The position numbers and the translations under genes are program-made. The notes under the pieces were generated by a model that searched no databases, was not told where the DNA came from, and was given only the letters and a program-made list of their open reading frames with translations. A DNA stretch of 8,194 nt from Alphaproteobacteria bacterium. Its GTDB lineage: Bacteria; Pseudomonadota; Alphaproteobacteria; Micropepsales; Micropepsaceae. The stretch lies in contig JAGWRJ010000550.1 in the NCBI GenBank assembly GCA_028869725.1, positions 1 to 8,194 of the forward strand. Reading direction: 5' to 3'. Shown here in pieces: positions 1-5,992 of this stretch (positions are counted from its first letter, which is position 1; each line of letters begins with the position of its first letter).

Positions 1-353
1 ACCATCCAGTTGGCGAGATCACCCTTTTCGCTGACTTCCATTGCCCCCAGGATCGAAAGATCGATGTGCCCGCCGCGGATCATGGCAAAGCTGTCCGCCG
101 AGGAGAAGAACGAAGTCTGCGGTAGTGCGGTCACGGTCTGCTTGCCGGCATTGATGAGATCGGCATCGACCTCGTTTTCGCGGGGAAATGGCCCCATTCC
201 CAGCATGCCGTTCTCGCTCTGCAGCGTCACGTGCATGCCGTCGGGAATGTAATTGGCCACAAGAGTTGGAATCCCGATACCGAGGTTGACATAAAAGCCA
301 TCACGCAGTTCCTGGGCCGCGCGCTTGGCCATATCGTCTCTCGTCCAGGGCAT
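1..353 (-). CDS. scoB: 3-oxoacid CoA-transferase subunit B (partial, C-terminus beyond the left edge)
   Basis: This is the beta subunit of a succinyl-CoA:3-ketoacid (acetoacetate) CoA-transferase. The enzyme moves CoA from succinyl-CoA to acetoacetate in the cytoplasm, working with the alpha subunit encoded just upstream. The first 117 residues are visible, starting MPWTRDDMAKRAAQEL. They contain the glycine-rich stretch NLGIGIPTLVANY (residues 23-35) and the family's catalytic motif SENGMLGMGP, in which Glu47 is the expected nucleophile that forms the CoA-thioester intermediate. A later GGHIDLSILGAMEVS block is also typical. The ATG at 353 is supported by GGGAG at 361-365, seven bases upstream. 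The gene follows scoA after 30 bp in the same direction, so the two are almost certainly one transcript. Related transferases (AtoA, PcaJ) share these motifs, so the exact substrate is inferred. The reading frame is intact up to the window edge. Confidence 0.93.
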   Translation of the reverse strand, partial: MPWTRDDMAKRAAQELRDGFYVNLGIGIPTLVANYIPDGMHVTLQSENGMLGMGPFPRENEVDADLINAGKQTVTALPQTSFFSSADSFAMIRGGHIDLSILGAMEVSEKGDLANWM

Positions 354-383
354 GAAAAATCTCCCGATTGACCGAATAGGTCC

Positions 384-1079
384 TCAAGCGCGAGTGGTAC
401 GTTTCTCGATACGCTTTTCGTAACTCTGTCCTTCAAAAATCCGCTGCACGAAAATACCCGGCGTATGGATATGGTCCGGGTCAAGCGCGCCCACGGGCAC
501 AAGCTGTTCGACTTCCGCTACAGTTACCTTGCCGGCGGTTGCCATCATCGGATTGAAATTACGCGCCGTCTTGCGGTAGACGAGATTTCCTTCGTGATCG
601 CCTTTCCAGGCCTTGACGATCGCAAGATCAGCCCGCAATCCGTGCTCCAGCACATACGTCTCACCGTCGAACTCTTTGAGTTCCTTGCCGTCGGCGATCA
701 TCGTGCCCACACCGGTCTTGGTATAAAAGCCGGGAATGCCCGCTCCCCCGGCACGAATGCGTTCCGCCAGAGTTCCCTGCGGATTGAACTCGAGCTCAAG
801 TTCGCCTGACAGATACTGGCGTTCAAAGGTCGCGTTCTCGCCGACATAAGAGCTGATCATCTTCCTGATCTGCCTGGTGGCAAGCAGAAGGCCGAGGCCA
901 AAGTCATCCACCCCGGCATTATTCGAAATGACGGTCAGGTTCCTGACGTTGCTGTCACGCAATGCAGCGATGAGCTTTTCCGGAATACCGCACAATCCGA
1001 ACCCGCCCGACATGATCGTCATGCCGTCAAACAAAAGGCCCTCTAGCGCCGAATTCGCGTCTTTATAGACTTTCTGCAT
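384..1079 (-). CDS. scoA: 3-oxoacid CoA-transferase subunit A
   Basis: This is the alpha subunit of the same CoA-transferase, 231 residues from the chosen start, close to the usual length of about 230-235. The N-terminal half carries the glycine-rich CoA-binding stretch SGGFGLCGIPEKLI (about residues 24-37), followed by ISNNAG and later GGAGIPGFYTKTGVGT, all hallmarks of the family. The ATG at 1079 gives the usual MQKVYKDA beginning and has GCGGA about 8 bases upstream. An ATG two codons earlier (1085) is possible but sits too close to that purine-rich stretch. The protein pairs with ScoB to form the active enzyme in ketone-body use or polyhydroxybutyrate breakdown. The upstream sulfotransferase-like gene ends 63 bp away in the same direction and could share its transcript. 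The gene looks complete and undamaged. Confidence 0.95.
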   Translation of the reverse strand: MQKVYKDANSALEGLLFDGMTIMSGGFGLCGIPEKLIAALRDSNVRNLTVISNNAGVDDFGLGLLLATRQIRKMISSYVGENATFERQYLSGELELEFNPQGTLAERIRAGGAGIPGFYTKTGVGTMIADGKELKEFDGETYVLEHGLRADLAIVKAWKGDHEGNLVYRKTARNFNPMMATAGKVTVAEVEQLVPVGALDPDHIHTPGIFVQRIFEGQSYEKRIEKRTTRA

Positions 1080-1142
1080 GACCATATTCCGCCGCGTACG
1101 GTGCTGGCTTATCGCAAGACCGAACCTGAGCGCAAGGCCGGA

Positions 1143-1760
1143 TCAGCGCCCGATACGGGCGCGAAATTCGGCAGTACTGTTGGTCCGCGGGAAAGGTTCG
1201 GACGGCGTCGCACAACCCAGAAACCTGCACAAAGGTTCCCAGCCTTCGGAGACTTCATAAACCAGAAGCCGCTCTGGTCCGAATGCGTTCGCCACCGTAC
1301 GGTTGTGCGCTTCATAGACCGCGATGACGTGGTCTTTGTCGAAGCGACCCTGGAATGCTTTATCGAGAAGTACATGTGCCATGCGCTGCTGCGTACCGCG
1401 CACACCCTCGGCCGGCCCAGCCTTGAGAACGCTGTCAAAAATGGTCTGGGAGATGCTTGCATACCAGGCCTCGCTGTCTCGCCGGGTAAGGATGAACCTG
1501 GCTTCAGGAAACGCCACTGCCAGTTCGCGCCAGAAATGACAGATCGGCCAGTCAACACCCGCACGATAATCGGCCAGAAAGCGTGTCCAGTCCGGAACCT
1601 CACCCAGCAACGCCTGCTGCCAGACTTCAGCATGCTGCGGCTTCTGAAAGACTTCGAGCATATGATAGCAGGGCGCATACCCCAGCTGCTCCAATGCGGA
1701 CCGCAATGAAAGTGTTCCGGTGCGCCCGAAACCCGCGCCAATGATTTCCACCTGAGCCAT
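1143..1760 (-). CDS. sulfotransferase-family P-loop protein (Sulfotransfer_4-like)
   Basis: This is a protein of about 205 residues that begins MAQVEIIGAGFGRTGTLSL. GxGRTGTxSLxxAL is the phosphate-binding (5'-PSB-like) loop of the short bacterial sulfotransferase family related to PF17784. The mid-protein block FPEARFILTRRDSEAWYAS is the family's 3'-phosphate-binding region, and GWEPLCRFLG followed by PFPRTNS is its characteristic C-terminal signature. Family members are predicted to use PAPS, but many have no proven substrate, so sulfonation is inferred. The start is uncertain: ATG at 1760 is used here because homologues begin at this point, while a TTG at 1769 in the same frame adds three residues. 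Neither has a clear Shine-Dalgarno sequence. It ends 63 bp before scoA in the same direction, so it may be the first gene of a scoA-scoB transcript. No membrane segment or signal peptide is seen. Confidence 0.85.
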   Translation of the reverse strand: MAQVEIIGAGFGRTGTLSLRSALEQLGYAPCYHMLEVFQKPQHAEVWQQALLGEVPDWTRFLADYRAGVDWPICHFWRELAVAFPEARFILTRRDSEAWYASISQTIFDSVLKAGPAEGVRGTQQRMAHVLLDKAFQGRFDKDHVIAVYEAHNRTVANAFGPERLLVYEVSEGWEPLCRFLGCATPSEPFPRTNSTAEFRARIGR

Positions 1761-1876
1761 CCTTCGCAAACCGCTCGCCCACTCTGCCGCAGCCGCGCGG
1801 CACGGGCAACTCGCGTGATGTCAGGTTGAGGCGGGAGGTCTGTCTCATTCCAGCCGCACGCATCATGTACCCGCCT

Positions 1877-1906
1877 GTGATCAGCGCAGTTGGTAGAGCG
1901 CATCAC
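1877..1906. other. hairpin resembling a tRNA D-arm, in the gap after the MFS gene
   Basis: In the 164-bp gene-free gap between the MFS gene and the sulfotransferase gene there is an imperfect hairpin. GTGAT (1877-1881) pairs with ATCAC (1902-1906), and GCGC (1884-1887) pairs with GCGC (1898-1901). There is a 2-nt bulge on the left arm and the loop is AGTTGGTAGA. The plus-strand core GCGCAGTTGGTAGAGCGC reads like a bacterial tRNA D-arm, but no acceptor stem, anticodon stem or T-arm can be built around it. It starts about 28 bases beyond the MFS stop codon, so it could also act as an RNA 3'-end structure, although no T-run follows on either strand. Nothing else is recognised in this gap. Confidence 0.4.
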
Positions 1907-1933
1907 CCGTCCGCTCTTGCCCGGCACGACCGC

Positions 1934-3226
1934 CTAAGCTCGTGCTGCCTCGTCGCGCGGCACCACCTCGCTCAGCCGGTCCACCCGCCGCAGTTGCGGA
2001 AAGCCCCACATCCAGACTGCCGCAACCACCAGCGTGCCAATACCCCCCACGACTACGGCCGGGACAGTACCCCACCAGCTGGCGGTCAAGCCGGATTCAA
2101 ACTCACCGAGTTCGTTAGAGGCGCCGATAAACAGCATGTTAACCGCACTGACACGACCGCGCATGGCGTCGGGTGTCGCCATCTGGATCAAAGACGTACG
2201 GATAAAGACACTTACCATGTCCGCCGCTCCAAGCATGAACAGCGCCGCCAGCGAGAGATAGAAGCTGACCGAAAGTCCAAACGTAATGGTTGCCAGACCG
2301 AACACGGCAACAGCTACGAACATCGCCTTGCCCGTATGCCGCTCGAGCGGCCAGCGGCCAAAGCCGATCGCCATCAATGCAGCGCCGAGTGCCGGCGCAC
2401 TGCGCAGGGTTCCAAGCCCGAGAGGACCGACGTGCAATATGTCGCGCGCATACGCCGGAAGCAGTGCAACCGCGCCACCCAGCAAAACGGCAAACAGATC
2501 CAGGGAAATCGCACCCAGGACAACCTGACGCGAGCGAACGAAGTGGACACCTTCTGCCACCCGCGCATAGGCACTTGCCTGCTGATTGCCTCCTTGGGCG
2601 CGACGACGACCACCAAGAGTTGCCACACCCAGAGCTGCGATCGCAAAGCAGAGGGCGCAGCTGCCATAGGCCTCAACCGGACCCAGGACATAGAGGAAGC
2701 CTCCCAGTGCAGGTCCGGCAATCACTGCGGTCTGAAATACTGACGAACTCCACCCAATCGCCTTGGGCAGACGCTCGAATGGCACCAGAAAGGGCAGCAG
2801 CGACGAACCGGCGGGACCTGCAAATCCGCGTCCGGCGCCCAGCAGCACAAGAACCATGTAGAAGGGCAAGGTGCTTCTGACATGGAATGCGTTGAGCACC
2901 ACGAACAGGATTGCGCAGCTGGCGCTCACAGCCAGACTGAGTGCGTAGACGTGGCGCTGATCCTTGCGATCGACAAGATCACCGGCCGGCAGGGTCAAAA
3001 GGAACATCGGCACGAACTGGCTGAGACCAACCAGCCCCAGCGCCAAAGGCGTGCGGGCAATGGCATAGATCTGCCAGCCCACTGCAACCGACAGGATCTG
3101 CGCTGCCAGAACGGAAAAAAAACGCGCGCTCAGGAAGACGTAAAAATCCCGCGCGCGATATGAGAAGGGGGGCGAACCGCTCCTCGCACCCTCGACGTTT
3201 GATTGCACAGATTCGCCCGCCGCCAT
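1934..3226 (-). CDS. MFS transporter, MFS_3 / EntS-like exporter family
   Basis: This is a 430-residue inner-membrane transporter. Hydrophobic segments run from about residue 30 to 410, consistent with about 12 transmembrane helices. The cytoplasmic loop after helix 2 carries the MFS motif-A form GDLVDRKDQR (residues 82-91). The sequence TPDAMRGRVSAVNMLF near residue 351 and SNELGEFESG near 370 are typical of the proteobacterial MFS_3 (PF05977) group, which includes the enterobactin exporter EntS and other proton-driven efflux proteins. The substrate cannot be read from the sequence. The ATG at 3226 shares its A with the TGA of the upstream glycosyltransferase (TGATG), so translation is probably coupled and the pair forms one operon. 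The N-terminal 25 residues are polar. The context suggests export of a glycosylated small molecule or lipid, but this is inference. Confidence 0.93.
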   Translation of the reverse strand: MAAGESVQSNVEGARSGSPPFSYRARDFYVFLSARFFSVLAAQILSVAVGWQIYAIARTPLALGLVGLSQFVPMFLLTLPAGDLVDRKDQRHVYALSLAVSASCAILFVVLNAFHVRSTLPFYMVLVLLGAGRGFAGPAGSSLLPFLVPFERLPKAIGWSSSVFQTAVIAGPALGGFLYVLGPVEAYGSCALCFAIAALGVATLGGRRRAQGGNQQASAYARVAEGVHFVRSRQVVLGAISLDLFAVLLGGAVALLPAYARDILHVGPLGLGTLRSAPALGAALMAIGFGRWPLERHTGKAMFVAVAVFGLATITFGLSVSFYLSLAALFMLGAADMVSVFIRTSLIQMATPDAMRGRVSAVNMLFIGASNELGEFESGLTASWWGTVPAVVVGGIGTLVVAAVWMWGFPQLRRVDRLSEVVPRDEAARA

Positions 3227-4311
3227 CAGGATCCGACTTTTTGGCTGCGTGCATGGACGCGCTGGTAAAACGCCAGAGTACCGTTCACATAAGCCTGCGC
3301 CGTGAACTGACTTTCGAAGCTGCGCGTTCCTCCTTCAACGAGACGGCGCGCCAGATCCGGCGCGTTCAGAATCAGCCGGATCGCAGCAGCCAGTGCCCGC
3401 GGATTGTCGATGGGGACCATCAATCCGTTATCGCCATCGCGCACATAGGCTTTGGGACCTTGCGCAGCTGCGACGATGAGGGGCCGACGCGACGACCACG
3501 CTTCCGCCATCACCGTGCCAAACGGTTCAAAGCGCGAGGGCATGACGCAGATGTCGCAGGCCGCCAGCAATCCCGCCCGGTCTTCCTGCCAACCCAGGAA
3601 GCGCACGCGCGCGCCAAGTCCGAGCGCGTGCGCGAGCTCTTCGTATTCCCTGCGGTTGGGGCCCTCGCCTGCGATCCACAAATAAGCGCCCTCGACCTCT
3701 GCGAGTGCGTGCAGCAGGGTGTCGATGCCCTTCTTGGGATGAAGCCGCGCCAGCACGAGCAGCAGGGGGACATTTTCGGGCGTATCGAAAAGGGCGCGGC
3801 TCACCGGTGCTGCGGGCCTGTCGTTGAGCGTAGAAAATGTATGGACACGCGCCATATGTGCGTCGTCTACACCGCCTTCGCGCAAATGGCGCTCCAGATC
3901 GGGGGTTATGGCGATGAAGTTGTCGCAGGCGCGAAAGTCCTTCATCTGACGATAGCCGCCGAACCAGCCGATATTGGCGCAGGACGGCCGTCGCCGCGCG
4001 AAATGCGCGGCGCGGCCAGTCCAGTACTGCGCAAGGTCAGGACGGAAGTCCTGATGCGCGCGCTCCAGCGTCCGAAGCGTAGGCCAGGGCCACAGTGGCC
4101 GGAAACCGGCCGTGGCCACGGTGATGCCAAGGTCCCTGAGGCGTACGATCTGGCGGAACGGGACATTGGGTCGAATCACGACATATTGACGAAGTCCCGC
4201 CTTGCGCAGGGCCTCGATCGCATCAAAGAAAAAGGTCTCAATGCCGCCGACCCCGGCCCCGGACATGACCTGAAGGACCCTGAAGGGGGGCGCCTCACCC
4301 TCAAAGCTCAC
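3226..4311 (-). CDS. glycosyltransferase, GT4 family (GT-B fold)
   Basis: This is a 361-residue retaining glycosyltransferase that moves a sugar from a nucleotide donor to an unknown acceptor at the cytoplasm or inner face of the membrane. The N-terminal acceptor domain begins RVLQVMSGAGVGGIETF (residues 11-27), the usual glycine-rich loop. The C-terminal donor domain has LARLHPKKGIDTLL (188-200), with the Arg and Lys that contact the donor phosphates, then IAGEGPNR, and the EX7E motif SRFEPFGTVMAEAWS with Glu262 and Glu270. A GTG start at 4311 is supported by AGGGGG at 4319-4324, seven bases upstream. The stop overlaps the MFS start by one base. A sulfotransferase is transcribed divergently from the other side of a 134-bp gap, hinting at a shared product. 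The sugar and acceptor cannot be assigned; lipopolysaccharide-core and exopolysaccharide enzymes share this architecture. Confidence 0.93.
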   Translation of the reverse strand: MSFEGEAPPFRVLQVMSGAGVGGIETFFFDAIEALRKAGLRQYVVIRPNVPFRQIVRLRDLGITVATAGFRPLWPWPTLRTLERAHQDFRPDLAQYWTGRAAHFARRRPSCANIGWFGGYRQMKDFRACDNFIAITPDLERHLREGGVDDAHMARVHTFSTLNDRPAAPVSRALFDTPENVPLLLVLARLHPKKGIDTLLHALAEVEGAYLWIAGEGPNRREYEELAHALGLGARVRFLGWQEDRAGLLAACDICVMPSRFEPFGTVMAEAWSSRRPLIVAAAQGPKAYVRDGDNGLMVPIDNPRALAAAIRLILNAPDLARRLVEGGTRSFESQFTAQAYVNGTLAFYQRVHARSQKVGS

Positions 4312-4445
4312 GGAAAGGCCCCCTAGCCAGGAACGTCACGGCGGAAAACGACATTTCGATACAGAAATCTTCTTTCAACGGAGCCAATTTTTGGTCACCA
4401 CCTTGCTCAAGGATTGCGGCAGGGGCAATAGTCGCAGCGGGGGAC
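4312..4445. promoter_or_regulatory. divergent intergenic region between the glycosyltransferase and sulfotransferase genes
   Basis: These 134 bases must hold the start signals for both the minus-strand glycosyltransferase-MFS operon and the plus-strand sulfotransferase, because both genes begin at its edges. Two short palindromes are visible, CCAATTTTTGG (4384-4394) and CCTTGCTCAAGG (4401-4412, a 5-bp arm around CT). Either could be an operator half-pair or chance. No convincing -35/-10 pair stands out on either strand, so the regulatory role is assigned from gene layout, not from a motif. Confidence 0.45.
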
Positions 4446-5324
4446 ATGAACGGCATAGCAGAAAAACTCACACTTCCCAGCAAAGCCATTGTGATGGAGC
4501 GTCTGCGCGCCAGATTCTCCGAGCCACACCCCTCGCCCCTGTTCCTCTTTGGCAACCAGAAGGCCGGCGGTACTGCCATTGCCGGACTGCTTTCGGCGGC
4601 AACTGGATTGCGCGCCACCCTTGACCTGAGCGGCACCAAGGCACCCTATTTTGCACAGCTGATGCAGGGCAAGGTCAGTCTCAAGACCTTCATTCGGCGC
4701 AACGCATTCAGCTTTTCTGCTCCCATCATCAAGGACGGCAGCCTGACCTTTATTGGCGATGCGCTGATGGAGCATTTTGCTCTCAAGCGGGCCGGCTTCA
4801 TCATCCGCGACCCCTTTGACAATATCCGCAGCATCCTCGACCGGCTCAAGCTGCCGGGCCATTTGCACAGGCTTGACGTCAGCACCCTCAGGATCAATTC
4901 CACATGGAAGTCCATCCTGTCTGGCGAGGACATCGGCCTTCCCAGGAGTCATTATGTCGAGATCCTGGCGCGGCGCTGGCTTGCAGCCACCGAATTCTAT
5001 GAACGCGAGCGCCAGCGACTGACGCTGGTGCGGTATGACCGGTTCTGCGCCGACAAGCGCGGTACCATTCTCTGGCTGGCGCGCACGTTCGATTTGCGCG
5101 CCAACCACGACGTGACGGCGCTGCTCGATCATCCGTTCCAGAGGCGTGGTACACCGACGCGAGACTGGGACGGGTTCTTCGGGCCAGACAACCTCGACCG
5201 CATTACCCAGATTTGCGGTCCAGCAGCCGACCGCCTTGGCTATTATCTGCCGCAGGCAAAGGCTCTGTCCCGCGCTGCGTCCGTACATCCCGGCAGGCAG
5301 CGTGGGCGGTCGATCACACATTGA
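4446..5324 (+). CDS. sulfotransferase family protein (PAPS-dependent type)
   Basis: This is a 292-residue protein and the only plus-strand gene in the window. It has the 5'-phosphosulfate-binding loop FLFGNQKAGGTAIAGLL (residues 33-49) and the 3'-phosphate-binding segment GFIIRDPFDNIRSIL (117-131), the two defining motifs of PAPS-dependent sulfotransferases. LTLVRYDRFCAD (192-203) and a C-terminal FFGPDNLDRITQICGPAADRLGY match the closing part of that fold. It should transfer sulfate from PAPS to a hydroxyl on a glycan, lipid or small molecule; the acceptor is unknown. It differs clearly from the smaller sulfotransferase at 1143-1760. The ATG at 4446 has GGGGG only 2 bases upstream, so translation start signals are weak; a downstream ATG at 4494 has no better one. 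The long minus-strand open frame opposite it shows no family motif. No signal peptide or membrane helix is seen. Confidence 0.88.
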   Translation: MNGIAEKLTLPSKAIVMERLRARFSEPHPSPLFLFGNQKAGGTAIAGLLSAATGLRATLDLSGTKAPYFAQLMQGKVSLKTFIRRNAFSFSAPIIKDGSLTFIGDALMEHFALKRAGFIIRDPFDNIRSILDRLKLPGHLHRLDVSTLRINSTWKSILSGEDIGLPRSHYVEILARRWLAATEFYERERQRLTLVRYDRFCADKRGTILWLARTFDLRANHDVTALLDHPFQRRGTPTRDWDGFFGPDNLDRITQICGPAADRLGYYLPQAKALSRAASVHPGRQRGRSITH

Positions 5325-5430
5325 TTTTGGACGCTCTGCGGCGGGTACTGACCTTTACCCATCCCTTGCGGTGCACAACCTTGATGCAGGCGGATGAAAC
5401 TGGGTGTGCCGCAGACGGGCTTACCGTGTG

Positions 5431-5449
5431 AGGGCTCAGTTTGAGCCCT
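5431..5449 (-). terminator. possible stem-loop at the 3' end of the DUF2141 gene
   Basis: AGGGCTCA (5431-5438) and TGAGCCCT (5442-5449) form a perfect 8-bp stem with a 3-base loop, overlapping the last codons and stop of the DUF2141 gene. There is no T-run after it on the minus strand (CACACGG follows), so it is not a classical Rho-independent terminator. It may still protect or define the 3' end of either convergent transcript. Confidence 0.35.
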
Positions 5450-5900
5450 TACGGGACGGCACGGAGATCCCATCAGTGCCCGACAGCCGGATGGTGATGA
5501 CCGTCTTTGAGTGGCCGACCTGAAACCTGGTTGCGCCAAACCCGGGTTCGCTCAAAACCGGTGTCGCATTGTTGGAGAACCCGTATGGTTCGAGGGGCAG
5601 GCCAAGAAAACCGGTATCAAACTTGCCGTTGCGATTGATATCCTGAAACATCTTGATGGCGTAAAACCCGGGTTTTATGTGACTGAAGATCAAGGTCGTG
5701 GTCGGGAGCGTGGCTGGAACGTTGCGCGATGCAAGCGGATCATTGTCGTCGTGGTAATCGGTGCGATCAAACAGCGCTGCAGAGATAATGCCACCTTTGG
5801 GCGAGACATGATCAACATGGACGACAATCTCGCCGGCCTGGCTCGGCGCGAGCGCAGCTGCCCAGATCAGTGAAGCGGCCGCAATGTATCTGATGCGCAT
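5436..5900 (-). CDS. DUF2141 family secreted protein
   Basis: This is a 154-residue protein with a clear Sec signal peptide: a short basic start MRIR, then a hydrophobic core rich in Ala, with likely cleavage after SQA (residue 22). The mature part is a small beta-rich domain ending in the DUF2141 (PF09912) signature, AIKMFQDINRNGKFDTGFLG followed by PLEPYGFSNNA (residues 81-112). The stretch DINRNGKFD has Asp/Asn spacing like a calcium-binding loop, but metal binding is not proven for the family and its function is unknown. The ATG at 5900 is chosen because GGAG (5907-5910) lies six bases upstream and the signal peptide starts there. A GTG at 5996 in frame would add 32 polar residues and spoil it. 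It lies 92 bp after the mechanosensitive channel gene in the same direction and could share its transcript. Confidence 0.9.
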   Translation of the reverse strand: MRIRYIAAASLIWAAALAPSQAGEIVVHVDHVSPKGGIISAALFDRTDYHDDNDPLASRNVPATLPTTTLIFSHIKPGFYAIKMFQDINRNGKFDTGFLGLPLEPYGFSNNATPVLSEPGFGATRFQVGHSKTVITIRLSGTDGISVPSRKGSN

Positions 5901-5992
5901 GGTTCTCTCCGGCTCTGGGCCCATTGCGCCATGCTCCACGCCAGGAGGCAATTGCTTTGTTCGGCGTTGCCAGCCACGAAGGGAGCCGACGA

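Noticed and set aside
1869..1935. A complete tRNA gene around the D-arm-like segment
   Set aside because: No acceptor stem, anticodon stem or GGTTCGA T-loop can be placed around 1883-1901.
1826..2743. Long plus-strand open frame of 305 codons
   Set aside because: It is antisense to the MFS gene, is rich in Arg/Gln/His and low complexity as expected of a GC-rich shadow, and shows no family motif.
3160..4326. Long plus-strand open frame of 388 codons
   Set aside because: It lies opposite the glycosyltransferase, which has clear GT4 motifs on the minus strand; the plus-strand product matches nothing recognised.
4407..5321. Minus-strand open frame of 304 codons opposite the sulfotransferase
   Set aside because: The plus-strand frame carries both PAPS-binding motifs; the minus frame carries none.
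5662..5677. Perfect 16-bp palindrome TAAAACCCGGGTTTTA
   Set aside because: It lies inside the DUF2141 coding sequence and is explained by the codons for Ile-Lys-Pro-Gly-Phe-Tyr; a similar shorter one at 5539-5549 encodes Glu-Pro-Gly-Phe.
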